A stretch of 64,000 nucleotides of DNA from Zooshikella harenae (GCF_018837975.1 NZ_JAGSOY010000023.1:1-64000); one strand, 5' to 3'. Numbered from the stretch's first letter, positions 25,669 to 34,152 are shown. The notes: generated from the sequence alone by a model not told the origin. Translations and numbers: made by a program.

Positions 25669-26130
25669 TCAAATTTTATACCAATTACTCAAACATTGTT
25701 TAATATCATTAAAACTCGGAGGATGCTTTAAACAGGCATTAATTACACCAGCATTAATAAAGTTACTTTGCTTTTCATTATCCAGACATGCAGAACAAAG
25801 AATAATTTTAATATGGAACAAGGTAGTATCTCTTCTCACATATTTACAAAAGTCAATACCATTCTTAATCGGTAACTCTCTCAATTCACGATCACGGTAT
25901 AGTTGTTTTTGTAATTTTTCAATTGTTTTTCTATTATAAAGAGGCATGCACCAGTCAGTAATAACAAGATCAAATTTAAAAAACTTATTCCGTAACCAAA
26001 ATAACCCAATATTTCCATTCTCACATACAGTAACATTTGTAATACCGAGACTACTCAGTATATTTTTAATCTCATTTTGATATTCTTCTTGATCATCGAT
26101 AACTAGTACAGATAGCTTGTTTGCATTCAT
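25669..26130 (-). CDS. Stand-alone CheY-like receiver with an insertion after the phosphorylation site
   Basis: The 153-aa receiver domain has no output domain. The acidic pair is D12-D13, the phosphoacceptor is D59 in VITDWCMP, the switch Ser is S113 and the conserved Lys is K135. Between MP and NGIDFCKYVR, where CheY has 3 residues, there are about 26 (residues 64-89, charged and helical), placing an extra helix next to the active site. It starts 24 bp after the scrR stop on the same strand, so it could be read through from the sugar operon. It could equally serve the flagellar-type locus. No kinase is nearby. Confidence 0.85.
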   Translation of the reverse strand: MNANKLSVLVIDDQEEYQNEIKNILSSLGITNVTVCENGNIGLFWLRNKFFKFDLVITDWCMPLYNRKTIEKLQKQLYRDRELRELPIKNGIDFCKYVRRDTTLFHIKIILCSACLDNEKQSNFINAGVINACLKHPPSFNDIKQCLSNWYKI

Positions 26131-26154
26131 AAAAATATATTGTAATACGGAAAC

Positions 26155-27162
26155 TTATCTCGAACGCCAGCAAATTTTGGCAGGTAAAATATATTGCGTT
26201 TTACTTATTTCTTCACCATTCAGCATATTTTTTACCAGTATATACACTGTTTGTGCAAGTGAAGTACAATCTTGTGCGATTGAATCAATTTCAATAGGTA
26301 AACAATCAAGTATATGATAATCATCAAACGTTGCAATTCGTATATCACAGTTTAATAACTGATGATCACGGAGATAACGTAAAACACCTTCTAGTAAAAT
26401 ATAGGATGCAGTAAATAAGCAAGAAGGTGGTCGTCCCAATTCTTTCATACATTCAGCCATCATTTTATAGCCTGAATGAGACTGATAATCAGCATGTTTT
26501 ATCCAGTTAGGCTTAAGTACTAAGTTTGCCTGTTGTAACCCAAGTTTATAACCTTTTAATCTTTGTTTACTTGGTGAGAGCTCTAACTGACCACCAAAGA
26601 AGTAGCATTCTTGGTTATCGCTTGATAGTAATTGGCTAACAACTTTTGCAGTAGCATTACATGCGTCGGTACAAACTAGTGGTAGGATAGAATTGCCTAT
26701 TTGTCTATCTAACTGTATGACTGGTAATTGATGTGTCAGCTTTACGTAAAATTGATCATCGATCATCGCTGAACCAACAATAAGAGCATCAACTTGACGC
26801 TCAACCAAATGCTCAACTACTTTTTTTTCTAGTGCTTGACTATCTTCTGAACAAGCTATCAGCAACTGTAAACCATCTTCACGACAGTGTTTTTCAAGCT
26901 CTTTGGCAATTGATGCAAAACCAAAGTTAGTCAAGTCAGGTATAACCAGACCAACAGTATAACTTCGTTTTGACTGTAACGAGCGGGCATGGATACTAGG
27001 ACGATAGTTGTACTCCTCAACTACTTCCAGCACTCTTTTTCGAGTTGTTTCGCTAATTCTAAGTGATTCAGACTTACCATTAAGAATGAAACTAACTGTA
27101 GACTTTGATACTCCAGCTTTTTTTGCTATTTCAGCCAGTGTTATACGTTTTTTCTCTTTCAC
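26155..27162 (-). CDS. scrR: LacI-family sucrose operon repressor ScrR
   Basis: The 335-aa regulator has an N-terminal LacI helix-turn-helix (ITLAEIAKKAGVSKSTVSFILNGK) and hinge, then a periplasmic-binding-like sugar domain from about residue 60. The GTG at 27162 was chosen because the extra five codons back to a TTG at 27177 precede the conserved helix by too much; AGGTGG lies just upstream. Adjacent scrB, scrA and scrK indicate it senses a sucrose-derived effector (fructose or fructose-1-phosphate in relatives) and represses the operon through the sites at 31106-31151. Confidence 0.9.
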   Translation of the reverse strand: MKEKKRITLAEIAKKAGVSKSTVSFILNGKSESLRISETTRKRVLEVVEEYNYRPSIHARSLQSKRSYTVGLVIPDLTNFGFASIAKELEKHCREDGLQLLIACSEDSQALEKKVVEHLVERQVDALIVGSAMIDDQFYVKLTHQLPVIQLDRQIGNSILPLVCTDACNATAKVVSQLLSSDNQECYFFGGQLELSPSKQRLKGYKLGLQQANLVLKPNWIKHADYQSHSGYKMMAECMKELGRPPSCLFTASYILLEGVLRYLRDHQLLNCDIRIATFDDYHILDCLPIEIDSIAQDCTSLAQTVYILVKNMLNGEEISKTQYILPAKICWRSR

Positions 27163-27244
27163 AACCCACCTAGTCAATCCAACGTAGGTTTACTATTTTA
27201 TAACACATTACTTTAATAAACGAATATAAAATGGCTGAATCAGC

Positions 27245-27258
27245 GGCCACCTCTAAAA
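27245..27258. repeat. Degenerate copy of the MITE terminal motif
   Basis: GGCCACCTCTAAAA resembles the GGYRCCTCTAAAAAT terminus of the element at 1092-1290. It lies in the gap between scrB and scrR. No partner end is visible nearby, so this may be a relic or chance. Confidence 0.35.
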
Positions 27259-27307
27259 TCCTTCGCTGCGAGTGTACTTATGCAGCCTTATCATGCACTC
27301 CGATCTT

Positions 27308-28711
27308 CTAGTAAGATAACTCCCAATAAGTAAGGTGTATAACTTCACTCCCTTCAAATGTAATATAGAACGATTCATTGCAAGGAGAGAAAAAACGACT
27401 ACTCATCACTGCTTCACCATTATTAATAAATAGCTCTATACTCGAATGATCAAGTAATATTTGTAGTATTTCGATACTTCCTTGCCAAGAACGAGACTCC
27501 CATAAATTTGTGCGCCAATTTTTCCTTTTTAAGGTGACTTCAGTGTTATCAACATGTATTAAAACAATATCAGATAAGTTTATTTGGCAGTTAATCCCTC
27601 CTTCCACTATCATTTCTGCACACCTTAATTGTAAAGAGGGGATATCATTGGCAATTGAAATTATTTTTGTTTCATTTTTACGTAAGACCTCCAGTTCTTT
27701 TACAGGTTGTTGATATAACTTATTATTTTTCAAGGTTAACACCCTTGGACAAGTCATTTGGTGAACCCATCCATTTTTTATTGTAGGATGATAACTTTCA
27801 TTCTCATCAGGTAGCCCCATCCACCCTATTAATATTCTTCTACCATATTCATCTTCCATTGTTTGAGGAGCATAGAAATCAAACCCTAAATCAAACTCTT
27901 GAAAAGCGCCATGTTGATAACTTTTAGTATGATAGTTGAGTGCACCAATGACATAACCGGCCTGAAATAAGTTTGCAAAATGTTCATTCTCTTTCTCCAA
28001 TCCTTGAGGGCAAAATAATAATATATCTTTTCCCTCCAAATTAAACAGATCTGGACATTCCCACATATAACCAAACTTACCAAATCCATTATGACCTGAA
28101 CCAGCTAACTCACCTAAAAACTGCCAGTTTGTGAGATCATTTGAGCGATACCAAATCACTTTACCTTGTTTATAGATATCTTGTGCACCTAGCACAACAT
28201 AAAAGTACCCTTCATGTAGCCATACTTTTGGATCTCGTACATGACCCGTATACCCATTAGGAGCAGAAATTACGGGACCTAGCTTTTGAACATCACCATC
28301 ATCTTTTAACGTTGCAAGACATTGGTATGATGTTCGCCCTCCTTTAAACTTCACATTACCTGTATAAAATAATGTTACCTGGTCATTAACAACTATTGCG
28401 GATCCAGAATAACAACCATGTGATTCATATTCTTCTTCAGGAATTAACGCAGGAAAATAGTGGTTCCATGAAACCAAATCGTTTGAGGTCATATGCCCCC
28501 AAACTTTCATTCCATGTCTGCATGAAAGAGGATTCCACTGATAAAATAGATGATAATTTCCCTTATGATGAATTAATCCATTAGGATCATTAAGTAAACC
28601 CGTAGGTGCAGAAACATGCCATTGAGGCCGATAATAATCAGCCCCAACAGTGCACGAATTATTTAATAGTTTAGTAATGAGATTTTGGTAAAACTCTTCT
28701 TTTTTATACAT
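27308..28711 (-). CDS. scrB: Sucrose-6-phosphate hydrolase (GH32)
   Basis: The 467-aa cytoplasmic glycoside hydrolase family 32 enzyme cleaves sucrose-6-phosphate to glucose-6-phosphate and fructose. It has the WHVSAPTGLLNDPNGLIHHKG motif with the nucleophile Asp in NDPNG, the RDPK transition-state motif (VRDPKVW), and the acid/base Glu in WECPDLF. A C-terminal beta-sandwich follows the five-blade propeller. The start overlaps the scrA end by 8 bp. Length is normal. Confidence 0.95.
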   Translation of the reverse strand: MYKKEEFYQNLITKLLNNSCTVGADYYRPQWHVSAPTGLLNDPNGLIHHKGNYHLFYQWNPLSCRHGMKVWGHMTSNDLVSWNHYFPALIPEEEYESHGCYSGSAIVVNDQVTLFYTGNVKFKGGRTSYQCLATLKDDGDVQKLGPVISAPNGYTGHVRDPKVWLHEGYFYVVLGAQDIYKQGKVIWYRSNDLTNWQFLGELAGSGHNGFGKFGYMWECPDLFNLEGKDILLFCPQGLEKENEHFANLFQAGYVIGALNYHTKSYQHGAFQEFDLGFDFYAPQTMEDEYGRRILIGWMGLPDENESYHPTIKNGWVHQMTCPRVLTLKNNKLYQQPVKELEVLRKNETKIISIANDIPSLQLRCAEMIVEGGINCQINLSDIVLIHVDNTEVTLKRKNWRTNLWESRSWQGSIEILQILLDHSSIELFINNGEAVMSSRFFSPCNESFYITFEGSEVIHLTYWELSY

Positions 28712-30074
28712 TTTCAGTGCTATATTTCAATGTGTAAGAAATAATAAATGAGATAATAAAGGCTATTACCATGCCAATAATGTAATGTATGAGTGTTTTA
28801 GGTTGAACAATGGCCATACCAGGTAAACCTGTTAAGCCAACGGCTGTCATACCCACTTTACTAAATACAACATAACCACCACCACAGGCTCCACCCACAA
28901 GCGCAGCAAAAAAAGGTTTAACAAAACGTAGATTAATTCCAAATATTGCAGCTTCAGTAATCCCTAATAATGATGATACGGCTGAAGGCACTGCAATTGA
29001 TTTTATTTTTTCATTCGTTGTTTTAAAGTAAACAGCTAGACAAGCACCGCCTTGAGCTACATTTGACATAGCCCAAATAGGTAACAAGAAATTTATACCA
29101 ATTTCTGGATTTGTCAGTAAGCCAGCTTCAATAGCGTGAAAACTATGGTGTATTCCCGTAATAACTATTGCTGAATAGCTACCACCAAACAGTATACCTG
29201 CAAACCAGCCTACATGGGTATAAAGTACATTAAGTACCCATGATATGCCATCTCCTAAGGCTCTACCTGCTGGGCCAATAAATATCATGGCAACAAAGCC
29301 TGTAAGTACCACCGTTATAAAAGGAGTTAAAATAATATCTAATGCATTTGGTACGACTCGGCGTATATTTTTTTCCACAATACTCATAAACCAGGTCGCT
29401 AACACAACAGGAAAAACTGTTCCCTGATAACCAATCATAGCAATATCAAAATTAAAAAGTTGCATAGTTTCAAATCCACCAGCAACACTCCAAGCATTAG
29501 TTAAAGCTGGATGAGTTAAAATACCTCCCAATGTTGCACCCAAATAAGGATTTCCTCCAAACTCTTCTGCTGCAGTAAAACCGATCAAAATAGGTAAAAT
29601 AATAAAAGCAGATGAGCTAAAAATATCGAGTAAAATAAATAAAGTGCTTCCTGAATCAACAAGATTATAGGTACGTAATGTTCCCAATAATCCCATTAAT
29701 AAACCAGATGCAACAATTGCTGGAATAATGGGAACAAATATATTTGAAAGCGTTCGAGCACAACGCTGTATGATATTTTGCTTTTGAGATGCAATAGAAT
29801 TTACTTCAGTTTTACTCCGTTGCTCTATTTGAGTCACTCGCATAAACTCATCATATACTTCATTAACCAGTCCTGTACCAAAGATAATTTGAAGCTGGCC
29901 CGCATTCGCAAAACATCCTTTTACATTATCTAGCTGATCTATTGCGACTTTATCTCCTTTTCTATCATCATGAAGTACCAATCTTAAACGTGTTGCACAA
30001 TGCGTTGCACTTGCAATATTTTCTACGCCACCTAATAATAGGATTAAGCTTTTTACAACCTCAGCAGTATTCAT
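28704..30074 (-). CDS. scrA: Sucrose-specific PTS enzyme IIBC
   Basis: The 456-aa protein has an EIIB domain with the phosphorylatable Cys in ATHCATRLRLVLHDD (Cys near residue 25). A membrane EIIC domain follows (about residues 110-450) with around ten hydrophobic segments and the ITGIHHSFHAIE region typical of sucrose/beta-glucoside permeases. It imports sucrose and phosphorylates it to sucrose-6-phosphate, the ScrB substrate. There is no EIIA domain, so it must borrow one (for example Crr) from elsewhere. Confidence 0.94.
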   Translation of the reverse strand: MNTAEVVKSLILLLGGVENIASATHCATRLRLVLHDDRKGDKVAIDQLDNVKGCFANAGQLQIIFGTGLVNEVYDEFMRVTQIEQRSKTEVNSIASQKQNIIQRCARTLSNIFVPIIPAIVASGLLMGLLGTLRTYNLVDSGSTLFILLDIFSSSAFIILPILIGFTAAEEFGGNPYLGATLGGILTHPALTNAWSVAGGFETMQLFNFDIAMIGYQGTVFPVVLATWFMSIVEKNIRRVVPNALDIILTPFITVVLTGFVAMIFIGPAGRALGDGISWVLNVLYTHVGWFAGILFGGSYSAIVITGIHHSFHAIEAGLLTNPEIGINFLLPIWAMSNVAQGGACLAVYFKTTNEKIKSIAVPSAVSSLLGITEAAIFGINLRFVKPFFAALVGGACGGGYVVFSKVGMTAVGLTGLPGMAIVQPKTLIHYIIGMVIAFIISFIISYTLKYSTENV

Positions 30075-30104
30075 CAGGCTACTCCTATCAGTCTGAAGTC
30101 GATT

Positions 30105-31067
30105 TTATTTACTATCGGGCACCTCTAAAGATGCACTATCAGTAGATAATTTGTTTATTAGTGTTTCTCTTGTTGGAAGTGCTGTCATTGCCCCTTTTGC
30201 TGAAATAGCTAATCTGCCACAAGAATTAGCCCATGCCATTGCTTTATTTATTGTTGTCTCAGTAAACCAATTATTTTCTTGGACAAGTACTGCTAATAAA
30301 CCACCCACAAATGCATCACCAGCACCTGTTGTATCAACAGCTTTAGCTGCTTTTCCTTTGTATAGCACCGGCTCTTTATTTTTAACTGAGAGCAAAGCTC
30401 CTTGTTTGCCTTGTGTTATCACTACGAGAGGTATAGTAAATGGTTTCAACTTATCCAAAGCTGTTTTGAGATCACTTGTTTCTGTCAGCCAAAGTAACTC
30501 CTCTTCAGAAAATTTCACCAGATCAACAGCGAAAAGCACTCGCTTCACTACATCTCTCATTTCTTCCGGATGTAACCAAACTTCAGAGCGCAAGTTTGGA
30601 TCAAAAGAAACAAACCCATCTGCATTTTGCATAGTCTGTATCGCCTTAAATGCTGTCGAACGACTTGGCTCATTAGCAAATGCATTTGAACAACAATGCA
30701 ACCACTCACCTTTTGAAAAATGTGGTAGATCCCCAACCTGAAGAAATTGATCAGCGCTCGGCTTCACCATAAAGGTGAAAGTTCTATCCCCAGCCTTATC
30801 TAAGTTGATAATGACCGTAGAGGTACGATGAGTGATATCAAAAGTAAGGTATTTTATATTAACCCTTTCCTTTTCCAGAATTGTTTTCAAATATTCCCCA
30901 AGAGGGTCCTGTCCTACTCGACCGATAAAACTGCTCCTGCTTCCTAAGCGAGAAACAGCCACTGCTACATTAGCAGGGGCACCGCCAGGGCACTTGAGAT
31001 ATCTATCTCTGCCATCTGGAATGAGATCAACGACAGCATCTCCTAATACCCATATCTGGTTACTCAT
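30105..31067 (-). CDS. scrK: Fructokinase ScrK (PfkB family)
   Basis: The 320-aa ribokinase-type kinase phosphorylates the fructose released by ScrB. Family signatures are GGAPANVAVAVSRLG (N-terminal) and DTTGAGDAFVGG (anion hole and catalytic Asp, C-terminal). The ATG at 31067 was chosen because GGGAG precedes it; earlier Met codons at 31079 and 31100 have no ribosome binding site. It is the first gene of the operon, so transcription starts upstream near 31100-31150. Its last residues (ASLEVPDSK) are coded by a copy of the MITE terminal motif. Confidence 0.93.
   Translation of the reverse strand: MSNQIWVLGDAVVDLIPDGRDRYLKCPGGAPANVAVAVSRLGSRSSFIGRVGQDPLGEYLKTILEKERVNIKYLTFDITHRTSTVIINLDKAGDRTFTFMVKPSADQFLQVGDLPHFSKGEWLHCCSNAFANEPSRSTAFKAIQTMQNADGFVSFDPNLRSEVWLHPEEMRDVVKRVLFAVDLVKFSEEELLWLTETSDLKTALDKLKPFTIPLVVITQGKQGALLSVKNKEPVLYKGKAAKAVDTTGAGDAFVGGLLAVLVQENNWFTETTINKAMAWANSCGRLAISAKGAMTALPTRETLINKLSTDSASLEVPDSK
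30117..30137. repeat. Copy of the MITE terminus inside the scrK 3' end
   Basis: These 21 bases match the outer right end of the element at 1092-1290 (plus one flanking base) at 19 of 21 positions (read in inverse orientation; GGGCACCTCTAAA core). No second terminus is found within several hundred bases, so it is a solo end or remnant. It supplies the C-terminal codons ASLEVP of scrK. Confidence 0.6.
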
Positions 31068-31105
31068 TAACACTCCCATGATGAAACCAAAGTAAATCAA
31101 GCATA

Positions 31106-31119
31106 CTAAAACGGTTTAG
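31106..31119. promoter_or_regulatory. Candidate ScrR operator 1
   Basis: CTAAAACGGTTTAG is a near-palindrome with the central CG typical of LacI-family operators, 39 bp upstream of the scrK start. It resembles the AAACGGTTT-type sites of sucrose and fructose regulators. Confidence 0.55.
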
Positions 31120-31137
31120 CTTCGCAACAGTATTATG

Positions 31138-31151
31138 CTTAATCGATTAAG
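31138..31151. promoter_or_regulatory. Candidate ScrR operator 2
   Basis: CTTAATCGATTAAG is a perfect 14-bp palindrome, also with a central CG, 32 bp (about three helical turns) centre-to-centre from the first site. Two in-phase sites would allow cooperative repression of scrK-scrA-scrB-scrR. Confidence 0.55.
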
Positions 31152-31276
31152 TTTTGTGAAGAGGAATTCAGATTTAAACTATATTTGATTGTTCTAATAT
31201 TTAATGGTATCACTTTTGCTATGTTGAACTACATTCCTTGCAGTTCCTTATTATTCACAAAAACAGTAGAAAAATT

Positions 31277-31779
31277 TTATAAATCGATACAGTTAGATAA
31301 GGGATTGTCTGTATCACATGCTAACTGATCGCTAATGAGTGAAAAATTTATTAATGAATTTTTTTTGCATTGAATAGCAACTATACGTTGGTGATCTTTA
31401 ATTTTGAAAACGTCAATGCCTGACATGTTTTCTTTATATCCATCTCCTTCATATCTATTATATATACTATAAATAAAGTCATTATTTTGGAATAAAATAG
31501 CGCTATATTCAGTTTGATACCTAAAATAATTAGAGTACTTAAAATATGATAATGTATTACTTTCTTTATTTGGAAAGATCATTTCTATTTTAGATTTTTT
31601 ACCAAATCTGTATTGCAATTTATTTTTTCAAAACACAGAGAAGCTATTTTTTCTTTTAAAATAGTACAGCTGAAAATTTTAATTTCGCTTTCGTTACACA
31701 AGCTTTCTGAAGCTATTAGCTTAACGGAACAAAGGGACACAACAAGTAATAGAAATGCTGTAATACAACCTTTGTACAT
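31277..31779 (-). pseudogene. Frameshifted exported protein, probable immunity gene of the PAAR effector
   Basis: Two overlapping frames make one plausible protein. The first starts at ATG 31779, 28 bp after the effector stop, with a signal peptide (MYKGCITAFLLLVVSLCSVKLIA) and a mature region with Cys pairs. The continuation LQYRFGKKSKIEM to CIDL lies in the -1 frame, joining near 31620-31635 at a run of six A residues. Neither half alone is complete: the first would end at 31585. A small periplasmic protein directly after a peptidoglycan-hydrolase effector is what an immunity protein should be. I do not recognise a named family. The shift may be a true mutation, a sequencing error or slippage. 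Confidence 0.65.
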
Positions 31780-31807
31780 AGTTATAGCAAACCGAAGAAA
31801 ACAAATA

Positions 31808-33259
31808 TTACCAATAAGGCTTTGCACCTTCTCCCCACCAACGTCTACCAGGTCTTTTATCAGTATGAATAAACTGTTTATAAAAACCAAAAGTACTAAA
31901 TCCAGCTTGCTGTAAGGCTTGATATACTTTTTTCCTAGCAATGCTCGTTACGTCGATATCAAAGGCAATTTTTAAGTGTTCACTATTTACAGCACCACTA
32001 ACTTCTTCATTATGCTTAACACATCGATGCGCACTATTAAGCCCAAAAGTTTTGTCTGCAATATCTATCGCTTTTTGTAACATATTTAATGACTTACTAC
32101 AGTGATAGTACTCCCCACAACATTTACAGGCTAAATGCTCAATTGAAATATCCAACCAAGGCCATTCACCTTTAAAATCATTGTAGTGTTTGTATAACCC
32201 ATCGGATTGGCCATCCCCATACTGGGCGTTATTACTTTTATTGGCAGCAACACCACCCATACTACCAACGCCTGAAGTACTTTGGGTGCTAGTACTTTCT
32301 GTGGATACTTCTTCTGTAATGGTGTCTGACTTATGTTTGTTCCACCAGCTAGCCACATCAAAACAAGGACACGCTTTGCTCACACCAGGAAAGTCCCGAT
32401 GACCAAGGACTTCAGCTAGAGGAAAGCGATCCACTAATTTATGCACTATATAATTAAGCGTACTAAATTGCTTCTGTGTATAAGTACTTGCAGGTTTTCC
32501 ATTTCTCAACCCACCTATCAAACAAATACCAATACTGTTTTTATTATGACCTTTGACATGGGCACCTGCTATTTTTATAGAGCGGCCTTTATCTAAGGTT
32601 CCATCAAGACAAATAACATAATGATAACCAATATCCTGCCAACCATTATCTCTGACATGCCAACGTTTAATATCAGCAGCTCGGAATGCTTTACCTTCTT
32701 CAGTCGCACTACAGTGAATAACAATATGCGTTACTTTTCTTCCAAACTCTTCTTCACTGGCATTTTGTTTTTGTTCATCATTTTGGTTGTTTGAAGCAGA
32801 AGTCTGAGATTGTTGGCCTTCACCTGGAATATTGATTTCATCGCCAGGGTGAATAACATCTGGATTTACGATTTGGGGATTGGCTTTGATTAGCGCTGCT
32901 AAAGAAACACCAAGACGCTTAGCAATATCCCAAAGAGTATCTCCTGAAGCTACTTTATATGCCCCATTGGCTATTGACACACCACCACCGGCACCACTAC
33001 CAACAGTGATTGTTGGAGAACCTGAAATAATGACACCACCGTGAACCGTCTTACTCCCCACATGTGCAATAGGTTGACCATTTACCAATATATTTGGAAT
33101 CCCTTCAACGATAGTGTCATCACAAGCTGTTTTGTCACCCATTCGAGCAACAGGAATACCATTGAAAAAAACATTGGGTGAACCCGTACTAATAGCATTG
33201 GGCTTGTGGTCATCACACGCATTTGTATCACCGACACGCGCTACGGGTTTACCAGACAT
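31808..33259 (-). CDS. Type VI secretion PAAR-tip effector with LysM, amidase and M15 peptidase domains
   Basis: The 483-aa protein has an N-terminal PAAR domain (1-90; repeated GxPVARxGDxxACDD units) that would sharpen the VgrG spike. A LysM peptidoglycan-binding motif (101-145) follows. Next is an amidase_2 domain (about 175-305) with zinc ligands H182, H287 and C297 as in T7 lysozyme-type amidases, and a C-terminal M15-type peptidase domain (about 345-483) with H428, D434 and H465/D467. It would cut both the amide bond and the peptide stem of a rival's peptidoglycan. No vgrG, hcp or tss genes lie in the window, so it is an orphan effector locus. The next gene downstream is the likely immunity gene. 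Confidence 0.9.
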   Translation of the reverse strand: MSGKPVARVGDTNACDDHKPNAISTGSPNVFFNGIPVARMGDKTACDDTIVEGIPNILVNGQPIAHVGSKTVHGGVIISGSPTITVGSGAGGGVSIANGAYKVASGDTLWDIAKRLGVSLAALIKANPQIVNPDVIHPGDEINIPGEGQQSQTSASNNQNDEQKQNASEEEFGRKVTHIVIHCSATEEGKAFRAADIKRWHVRDNGWQDIGYHYVICLDGTLDKGRSIKIAGAHVKGHNKNSIGICLIGGLRNGKPASTYTQKQFSTLNYIVHKLVDRFPLAEVLGHRDFPGVSKACPCFDVASWWNKHKSDTITEEVSTESTSTQSTSGVGSMGGVAANKSNNAQYGDGQSDGLYKHYNDFKGEWPWLDISIEHLACKCCGEYYHCSKSLNMLQKAIDIADKTFGLNSAHRCVKHNEEVSGAVNSEHLKIAFDIDVTSIARKKVYQALQQAGFSTFGFYKQFIHTDKRPGRRWWGEGAKPYW

Positions 33260-33519
33260 AACACTTCCTATTCTTACATCACAGTAGCTTTTAAAAACTA
33301 TTATGGTTAACGATTTTCTCTAGGGATCTTCTCTTTTGATATCTACTCTTAAACTTAAAGCATTATTTATTGAGTTTTCACACTTTGCAGTAGGTATAAT
33401 TTGTAAAGAGATAATCTTATAAAATTTAGATACTTATAAATGAAAAGTTTTGTATTATTGTGAGCTTAATTCACTCACGAACAAATTACTTTTGTCTTAC
33501 TAATGAATATATTTTGATT

Positions 33520-34107
33520 ATGCGTTCGCTTGAAGACCTTTTACGTTTAAATAAGACCATAAGAGTTGTAGGATTTGATGACGCACCTTTTCAGAAAGAA
33601 CGTGGCTGTCCTGTTAATATCTCAGGAATAGTTTGTGCAAAAACACGTTTTGAAGGCATGCTTTGGGGAGAAGCAACGAAGGATGGGTTAGATTCAACAC
33701 AAGTCTTAACCAAAATGCTTACCAACAGTAAATTTTATCCACAAACACATGTTGTACTAACTGATGGTATAGCAATAGGCGGTTTCAATATTATCGACTT
33801 ACCCTTATTGAGCAAAAGTTTACAGCGACCATGTATCGCTATTATGCGCAAACTTCCTGATTTAGAACGTATTGATAAAGCACTTCAAGTCTTCTCAGAT
33901 TATCAATTACGAAAAAAGATACTTCAGAGGGCAGGTAAAATTTATGCACATGATAAACTTTATTTCCAAGTAGCAGGCTGCTCATCTATGACTGCAACTA
34001 AAGTCATAGATAAGCTTATTGATCAAGGAAACATACCAGAAGTTTTACGAATAGCTCACTTAATTGGTGCTGCAGTAAAAACTGGTCAAAGTTCCAGTAG
34101 AGCTTAA
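33520..34107 (+). CDS. DUF99 family protein
   Basis: The 195-aa protein (from ATG 33520; a GTG at 33460 would add 20 unconserved residues) matches DUF99: VVGFDDAPF near the N-terminus, ISGIVCAKTRFEGM, VVLTDGIAIGGFNIIDLPLL and PCIAIMRKLPD. The family is best known in archaea and has been considered related to endonuclease V-like RNase H folds; its function is unknown. The conserved Asp residues of FDDAPF and TDGIA are present. It is a lone gene between the type VI effector (divergent) and mnmE (convergent). Confidence 0.82.
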   Translation: MRSLEDLLRLNKTIRVVGFDDAPFQKERGCPVNISGIVCAKTRFEGMLWGEATKDGLDSTQVLTKMLTNSKFYPQTHVVLTDGIAIGGFNIIDLPLLSKSLQRPCIAIMRKLPDLERIDKALQVFSDYQLRKKILQRAGKIYAHDKLYFQVAGCSSMTATKVIDKLIDQGNIPEVLRIAHLIGAAVKTGQSSSRA

Positions 34108-34152
34108 GATATGATAATTAAATAGTGATTTATGAAACACTTCTAAAAAGCG

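Noticed and set aside
31615-31640. Programmed -1 frameshift in the immunity-like gene
   Set aside because: The A-run is only six long and the in-frame codons (GAA AAA ATA) do not make a proper X XXY YYZ slippery heptamer; no stimulatory hairpin is evident.
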